DNA of 64,000 bases from Chloroflexota bacterium (GTDB lineage: Bacteria > Chloroflexota > Anaerolineae > Anaerolineales > UBA11579), in contig JACPVG010000012.1 of assembly GCA_016191875.1 (NCBI GenBank), forward strand, positions 1 through 64,000, in the 5' to 3' direction. A program made the position numbers and the translations under genes. The notes under the pieces are model-generated. The model worked only from the letters and a program-made list of their open reading frames with translations. It was not told where the DNA came from and ran no database searches. Of the stretch, positions 60,450 through 64,000 are shown piece after piece (the stretch's first letter is position 1; every line of letters begins with the position of its first letter).

Positions 60450-62024
60450 TTACTCGATGGTGGTGTGAATCTGCTCGTGCATGTACAACTGAACGTAGTA
60501 CACCCCGCCGGCGTTCTTGCCGCTGGAGCCGGAGCCCTTCCAGCCGCCGAAGGGCTGGAAGCCCGGCCAGGCGCCGGTGGTGGCCCCCTGCGGGCGGTTG
60601 GCGTAGGTGACGCCGGCCTCGATGTTCTCAAAGAACCACTTGGCCTCGTCGGCGCTGCCGTAGAACCCGGCGGTGAGACCGTAGTCCACGTCGTTGGCGA
60701 TGCTCATGGCTTCGTCGAGGCTTTTGACCTTGCCGACCATGGTGATGGGCAGGAACATCTCATGCTTCCACAGGCGGTGGCTGAAGGGCACGCCCGCGGC
60801 GATGGTCGGCTGGCAGAAGTAGCCCTTGCCGTAGTCGCCTTCGGTCAGCACCTTGCCGCCGGTCAGGAACTCGCCGGCCTGGCTGAGTTCCTCGGTGAAG
60901 GTCTTGAAATCGTTGTAGCCGCCCTTGTTGGCCACCGGCCCCAGGAAGTTATCCTTCTCGGTCGGGTCGCCGATCCTGGCCTTGTTGGTCTGCTCGACGA
61001 GGCGGTTGACGAACTCGTCGTACACCGGCTCTTCCACCAGGATGCGCGAGGCGGCCGAACACTTTTGCCCTTGCAGGCCGAACGCCGAGCGGAAGATGCC
61101 GGCCACGGCGCGGTCCAGGTCGGCGTGGCGCGAGACGATGGCCGGGTTCTTGCCGCCCATCTCCAGGATGGTCGGGCGCGGGTATTTGTAGTTGGCGAAG
61201 TCGCGGTAGATCTTCATCCCGATGTCATACGAGCCGGTGAAGGTGATGCCGTCCACCTCCGGGCTTTCGATGAGCGCCTGGCCCAGCGTGCCGCCGGGGC
61301 CGGTGACGTAGTTCACCACGCCCTCCGGGAAGCCGGCGTCGCGGAAGCACTCGGCCAGCAGGCGCGAGGTCCAGGGGGTGTCGGTGGCGGGTTTCATCAC
61401 CACGGTGTTGCCGGCGGCCAGCGCCGCGCCCACCGGCCCGCCGGTGAGGGCGGCCGGGAAGTTGAAGGGGCTGATGACCAGCCACACGCCGTAGGGCTTG
61501 AGCACCGAGTAGTTGGCGGCCTTGTAGCCGGTGAGCGGGTCTTCGCCCATCCTGACCACAAAACCGTCGTTGGCCTCCACCTGGTCGGCGGCGTAGCGCA
61601 TCAGGTCGGCGGTTTCAGCGGCGTCGGCCAGGGCTTCCATGCGGTTCTTGCCGACTTCCAGGGCGATGACCGCGCCGAATTGGTAGATGCGCTCGTCAAT
61701 GAGCGCGGCGGCCTTGTGCACCAGCGCCACGCGTTCCTGCCACGGGGTGCGGTTCCAGGTCTTGGCCGCAACCCGGGCGGCGGCCAGCGCGGCGTTGGCG
61801 TGCTGGGCGTTGCCCTTCTGGAACGTGCCCAGCAGCCAGTCGGTGTTGATCGGGCTGCGGTCTTCGAACTTCTCGTCGGCGAACACGTCCTTGCCGTCGA
61901 TGAACATCGGGTAGTCCTGGCCGAGGTTAGCCCTCACTTTCTGCACTTCCTTCTCGAAGTTGGTGTGCAGTTCGTCGGGCGGGCTGTACATGGTGGCATA
62001 GGTCAAGCGGAATTTCTCTGCCAT
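60450..62024 (-). CDS. pruA: L-glutamate gamma-semialdehyde dehydrogenase
   Basis: A 524-residue NAD-dependent 1-pyrroline-5-carboxylate dehydrogenase, the second step of proline breakdown. The catalytic Cys is in GLQGQKCSAASRIL near residue 305, the general base Glu in ILEMGGKNPAIV near residue 270, the cofactor segment in VISPFNFPAALTGGP near residue 183, and the Gly-rich FGGWKGSGSSGKNAGG near residue 490. Length and the N-terminal extension fit the group 2 (RocA/PutA-C-terminal-like) enzymes. No proline dehydrogenase gene is in the window. AAGGAG precedes the ATG. Confidence 0.93.
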   Translation of the reverse strand: MAEKFRLTYATMYSPPDELHTNFEKEVQKVRANLGQDYPMFIDGKDVFADEKFEDRSPINTDWLLGTFQKGNAQHANAALAAARVAAKTWNRTPWQERVALVHKAAALIDERIYQFGAVIALEVGKNRMEALADAAETADLMRYAADQVEANDGFVVRMGEDPLTGYKAANYSVLKPYGVWLVISPFNFPAALTGGPVGAALAAGNTVVMKPATDTPWTSRLLAECFRDAGFPEGVVNYVTGPGGTLGQALIESPEVDGITFTGSYDIGMKIYRDFANYKYPRPTILEMGGKNPAIVSRHADLDRAVAGIFRSAFGLQGQKCSAASRILVEEPVYDEFVNRLVEQTNKARIGDPTEKDNFLGPVANKGGYNDFKTFTEELSQAGEFLTGGKVLTEGDYGKGYFCQPTIAAGVPFSHRLWKHEMFLPITMVGKVKSLDEAMSIANDVDYGLTAGFYGSADEAKWFFENIEAGVTYANRPQGATTGAWPGFQPFGGWKGSGSSGKNAGGVYYVQLYMHEQIHTTIE

Positions 62025-62087
62025 CGGGAATCTCCTTATTGAACGCTAATTGTGAAAAGAATTGCAGGCATAGTATAGCCTACCGAA

Positions 62088-62201
62088 GTCGGGAGGTCTA
62101 GAAGTTTAGAAGTCTGGATGTCTCGAAGTCTGGAAGCCCCAGCTCAAGACATCCAGACCTCGAGACTTCAAGATATCATGACCTCAAGACTTCCTGTATA
62201 C
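62088..62201. repeat. Inverted octad repeat array
   Basis: Left units of exactly eight bases: GAGGTCTA, GAAGTTTA, GAAGTCTG, GATGTCTC, GAAGTCTG, GAAGCCCC. Right units: CTCAAGAC, ATCCAGAC, CTCGAGAC, TTCAAGAT, ATCATGAC, CTCAAGAC. It fills the gap between the pruA and GNAT starts and ends at the GNAT -10 box. Confidence 0.7.
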
Positions 62202-62202
62202 T
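62197..62202 (+). promoter_or_regulatory. -10 box of a probable leaderless gene
   Basis: TATACT six bases before the ATG of the GNAT gene at 62209. Confidence 0.5.
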
Positions 62203-62208
62203 CAACGC

Positions 62209-63105
62209 ATGCCAAACATCGAGATCGTTGCGCCGACGCGGCGCGAAACCCGCCGGGTGGTAGGGCGGGAGTTCGTCCATCTTCCGCCGGTGGACCCGGC
62301 CTTCGCCGATGTGAAGGGCCTGCGCCGTCTGTTCATGCGCCATGTGATTCTGCCGACCAACTACATGCAGTTGCTGCAGGGCGCGCTGCTCAAAGTGGAT
62401 GGCGAGACCGCCGCCTACCTCTATGCCCGCTCGCGGCCGGCTGCTCTGCGCATCGACGCCCTGGCGACCGAGCCGGAGCACCGCCGCAAGGGCTACGCCG
62501 GGCGGCTGCTGGGCGAGGCGCGCAAATGGGCTGTTGAGCGCGACCTGGGCTGGTTGAGCGCCCACCTCACGCCGGAAAACGAACCCGGGCGGACCTTCTT
62601 TGAAAAGCACGGTTTTCGCGCCTACCGCCCGCACGGCTGGCGTACGGAAGACCCGGCCGGCCTGCCGTCCGCCGCGGCGGAGGGCCTGCGGCCGCTGGCG
62701 CCGGACGAGGTCAGGGCCGCCTATGCCCGCTGGATGGCGCGTGAACTTGAACAGGGCGACGCGCCGGCGAAACCACTGGTGGAGGCCGAGTACTTCGAGG
62801 CCGCCCTTTATCCGCGCGGCAGGCACTGGGCGCTGGTGCAGGGTGGGCAGGAAGTGGGCTACCTGCGGCTCTCCGGCCTGCGCCGGGGCGTGACCGCTTT
62901 CCTGGCCCTGGAGCAGGGGCTGTGGGCCAGCCCCCAACCGCTGGCCTGGCTGGCGGCCGCGCTGGCGGAGTGGCCGTTCGTCCCCGCCCGCCTGCTGGTT
63001 GACATGGCTTCCGGTGGGCATCATGCTGCGGCTGCCCCTATAATGGAGGCATCCGGCTTCGAGGTGAACCAGCGCCCGCGTTATCTGGTGTTCAAGCGAC
63101 TGTGA
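62209..63105 (+). CDS. GNAT family acetyltransferase
   Basis: A 298-residue protein with an N-terminal GNAT domain. RIDALATEPEHRRKGYAGRLLGEARKWA near residue 83 holds the R/K-x-x-G-x-A acetyl-CoA loop, and the following FFEKHGFRAY near residue 130 closes the fold. The C-terminal half is a second, degenerate GNAT-like lobe. The substrate is unknown. The start lies six bases after a TATACT box. Confidence 0.83.
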   Translation: MPNIEIVAPTRRETRRVVGREFVHLPPVDPAFADVKGLRRLFMRHVILPTNYMQLLQGALLKVDGETAAYLYARSRPAALRIDALATEPEHRRKGYAGRLLGEARKWAVERDLGWLSAHLTPENEPGRTFFEKHGFRAYRPHGWRTEDPAGLPSAAAEGLRPLAPDEVRAAYARWMARELEQGDAPAKPLVEAEYFEAALYPRGRHWALVQGGQEVGYLRLSGLRRGVTAFLALEQGLWASPQPLAWLAAALAEWPFVPARLLVDMASGGHHAAAAPIMEASGFEVNQRPRYLVFKRL

Positions 63106-63107
63106 AT

Positions 63108-63187
63108 ACAGGTAAACAAGTAAACAGGTAAACAGGTATCAAGGGCGTTGACTACCAGGCTCCACGACTTTAAGACCTCAGGACTTC
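63108..63187. repeat. Octad repeat array
   Basis: Units CAGGTAAA, CAAGTAAA, CAGGTAAA, CAGGTATC show an 8-base period on the left. The right part has GACTTTAAGACCTCAGGACTTCC, with the unit of the preceding array. It fills the gap between the GNAT and DUF429-type genes. Confidence 0.6.
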
Positions 63188-63188
63188 C

Positions 63189-63947
63189 ATGCTTTTCACC
63201 CGCTCCACCTTCATAGGCATTGACCCGGCCGCCGGGCGCGGCAGCGTGGCCTACGCGGCGCTTGACGGCGAACTCAAGCCGCTGGCGCTGGGGCGGGGCC
63301 GCCTAGCCGAGGCGCTGGCTTTCGCCGGCGGCCAGCAGGAAGCCTGGGCGGCGGTGCACGGCCCCAGCGGCTACAACCGCGGCCTGATGGCCGATAAGAA
63401 ACGCCGCGCCGCGCTCGACCCGGCCCCCAAACCCGGCCAGCTGCTCAACCTGCGCCTGGCGGAATATGAGATCCTGCGGCAGCGCCTCCCCATCTACAAG
63501 ACGCCGCGCACGGCGGATGGCCTGCGCGGCTGGCAGAAGACCGCCCTGCGCCTGCACGAACAGCTGGACAAACTGGGGTACAAGGCCAGCCCGCGCGGGG
63601 CGGCCAAGCGCCGCCGGCTGGAAAGCGCCCCGGACCTGTGCTACCGCCGCTGGCTGGGGCGCGCGCCGTTCTACCCGCACAGCATCGAGGGGCGCTTGCA
63701 GCGCCAGATCGTGCTCTACGACCTCGGCGTGCAGGTGGCTGACCCGATGAATTTCTTCGAGGAGGTCACCCGCCATCGCCTGCTGCAGGGGATATTGCCG
63801 GACGAGATGTTGTACCGTCCGGCAGAATTGAACGCCCTGGCCCTGGCGGCGCTGGCCTGGCTGGCGGCCAACCGGCCAGAGGAGGTCGAGGCGCTGGGAG
63901 ATAAGCAGGAGGGCCAGGTCACGCTGCCGCAGCGGCTGGACGGCTGA
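63189..63947 (+). CDS. DUF429-type RNase H-fold protein
   Basis: A 252-residue protein. The start FIGIDPAAGRGSVAYAALDGELKPLALG is the first strand and acidic residue of an RNase H-like fold, as in DUF429 proteins (predicted nucleases). The middle contains RLPIYKTPR and a GWQKTALRLHEQLDKLGY helix, followed by an IEGRLQRQIVLYDLG segment, and LNALALAALAWLAANRPEEVE near residue 215. Function is not established. It begins two bases after the repeat array and ends about 50 bases before the window edge. Confidence 0.72.
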   Translation: MLFTRSTFIGIDPAAGRGSVAYAALDGELKPLALGRGRLAEALAFAGGQQEAWAAVHGPSGYNRGLMADKKRRAALDPAPKPGQLLNLRLAEYEILRQRLPIYKTPRTADGLRGWQKTALRLHEQLDKLGYKASPRGAAKRRRLESAPDLCYRRWLGRAPFYPHSIEGRLQRQIVLYDLGVQVADPMNFFEEVTRHRLLQGILPDEMLYRPAELNALALAALAWLAANRPEEVEALGDKQEGQVTLPQRLDG

Positions 63948-64000
63948 GCTGCGGCACCGCGGCTGGCACAAGGCTTGCATCTTCCGCAGTATCCGCGGCT

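Noticed and set aside
60021-62042. Plus-strand open frame of about 673 codons
   Set aside because: It is antisense to P5C dehydrogenase, whose motifs are complete. The translation has no recognisable domain.

Overview
The window is a GC-rich (roughly 60-65%) chromosomal segment that reads like a member of the Chloroflexota, class Anaerolineae. This is an inference from gene style. Many lipoproteins have a Cys lipobox followed by Pro/Thr-rich 'PTPTPEPTATP' linkers. There are NBR1-type Ig-like and SdrD-like surface domains, paired HEXXH lipoproteins, many GNAT acetyltransferases and GAF-type kinases. No rRNA, CRISPR array, phage structural gene, transposase or integrase is visible.

Layout. 0.3-12.3 kb: a mostly minus-strand block with a helicase-associated protein, a diacylglycerol-kinase-like protein, a phosphodiesterase, two MFS exporters, an Eis-like and two tandem-GNAT acetyltransferases and a HAD phosphatase. 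12.4-13.1 kb: a leader region for the GNAT block holding a consensus promoter, a 30-codon peptide and mutually exclusive hairpins ending in a terminator. 13.2-17.0 kb: a lower-GC accessory island with a frameshifted ankyrin gene, a TPR gene, an AT-rich unknown gene and three tandem lipoprotein paralogues, with attC-like structures between some of them. 17-31.8 kb: plus-strand housekeeping and surface genes (macro domain, TrmH/SpoU methyltransferase, DUF711, NifU, thioesterase, HD, MoaA, MenG/UbiE, two metalloprotease-like lipoproteins, an NBR1-Ig lipoprotein) around a minus-strand Kelch/phosphatase pair. 31.9-41 kb: a 2-hydroxyacid dehydrogenase, a HAD, two diguanylate cyclases, then yebC-ruvC-(MgtC-like)-ruvA and an alcohol dehydrogenase. 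41-47.8 kb: a histidine kinase, a tRNA cluster (Phe, Gly, Cys), a large pentapeptide-repeat lipoprotein, RNase HI, a solute-binding protein. 47.9-51.6 kb: a GT39-type glycosyltransferase, a TrkA-type protein with a degenerate pore and a GAF-PAS protein. 51.7-58.5 kb: a GNAT, accessory lipoprotein and membrane genes, a PNPOx-like protein and a CPBP protease. 58.6-60.0 kb: a strikingly AT-rich HEPN-like gene between a palindromic operator cluster and an attC-like tail. 60-64 kb: pyrroline-5-carboxylate dehydrogenase, a GNAT and a DUF429-type protein.

Two styles of gene start are visible. Some genes have a Shine-Dalgarno sequence and a leader. Many others have a TATAAT-like box 6-9 bases before the start codon, as expected for leaderless mRNAs; this rule was used to correct several starts.

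The most notable non-coding structures are: (1) the peptide-attenuator leader before the GNAT operon; (2) a two-hairpin repeat of about 137 bp, present in two full and one shortened copy, each just upstream of a gene; (3) many intergenic arrays of degenerate 7- to 10-base repeats arranged as inverted halves; (4) attC-like tails next to low-GC genes; (5) a quasipalindrome-type frameshift in the ankyrin gene.
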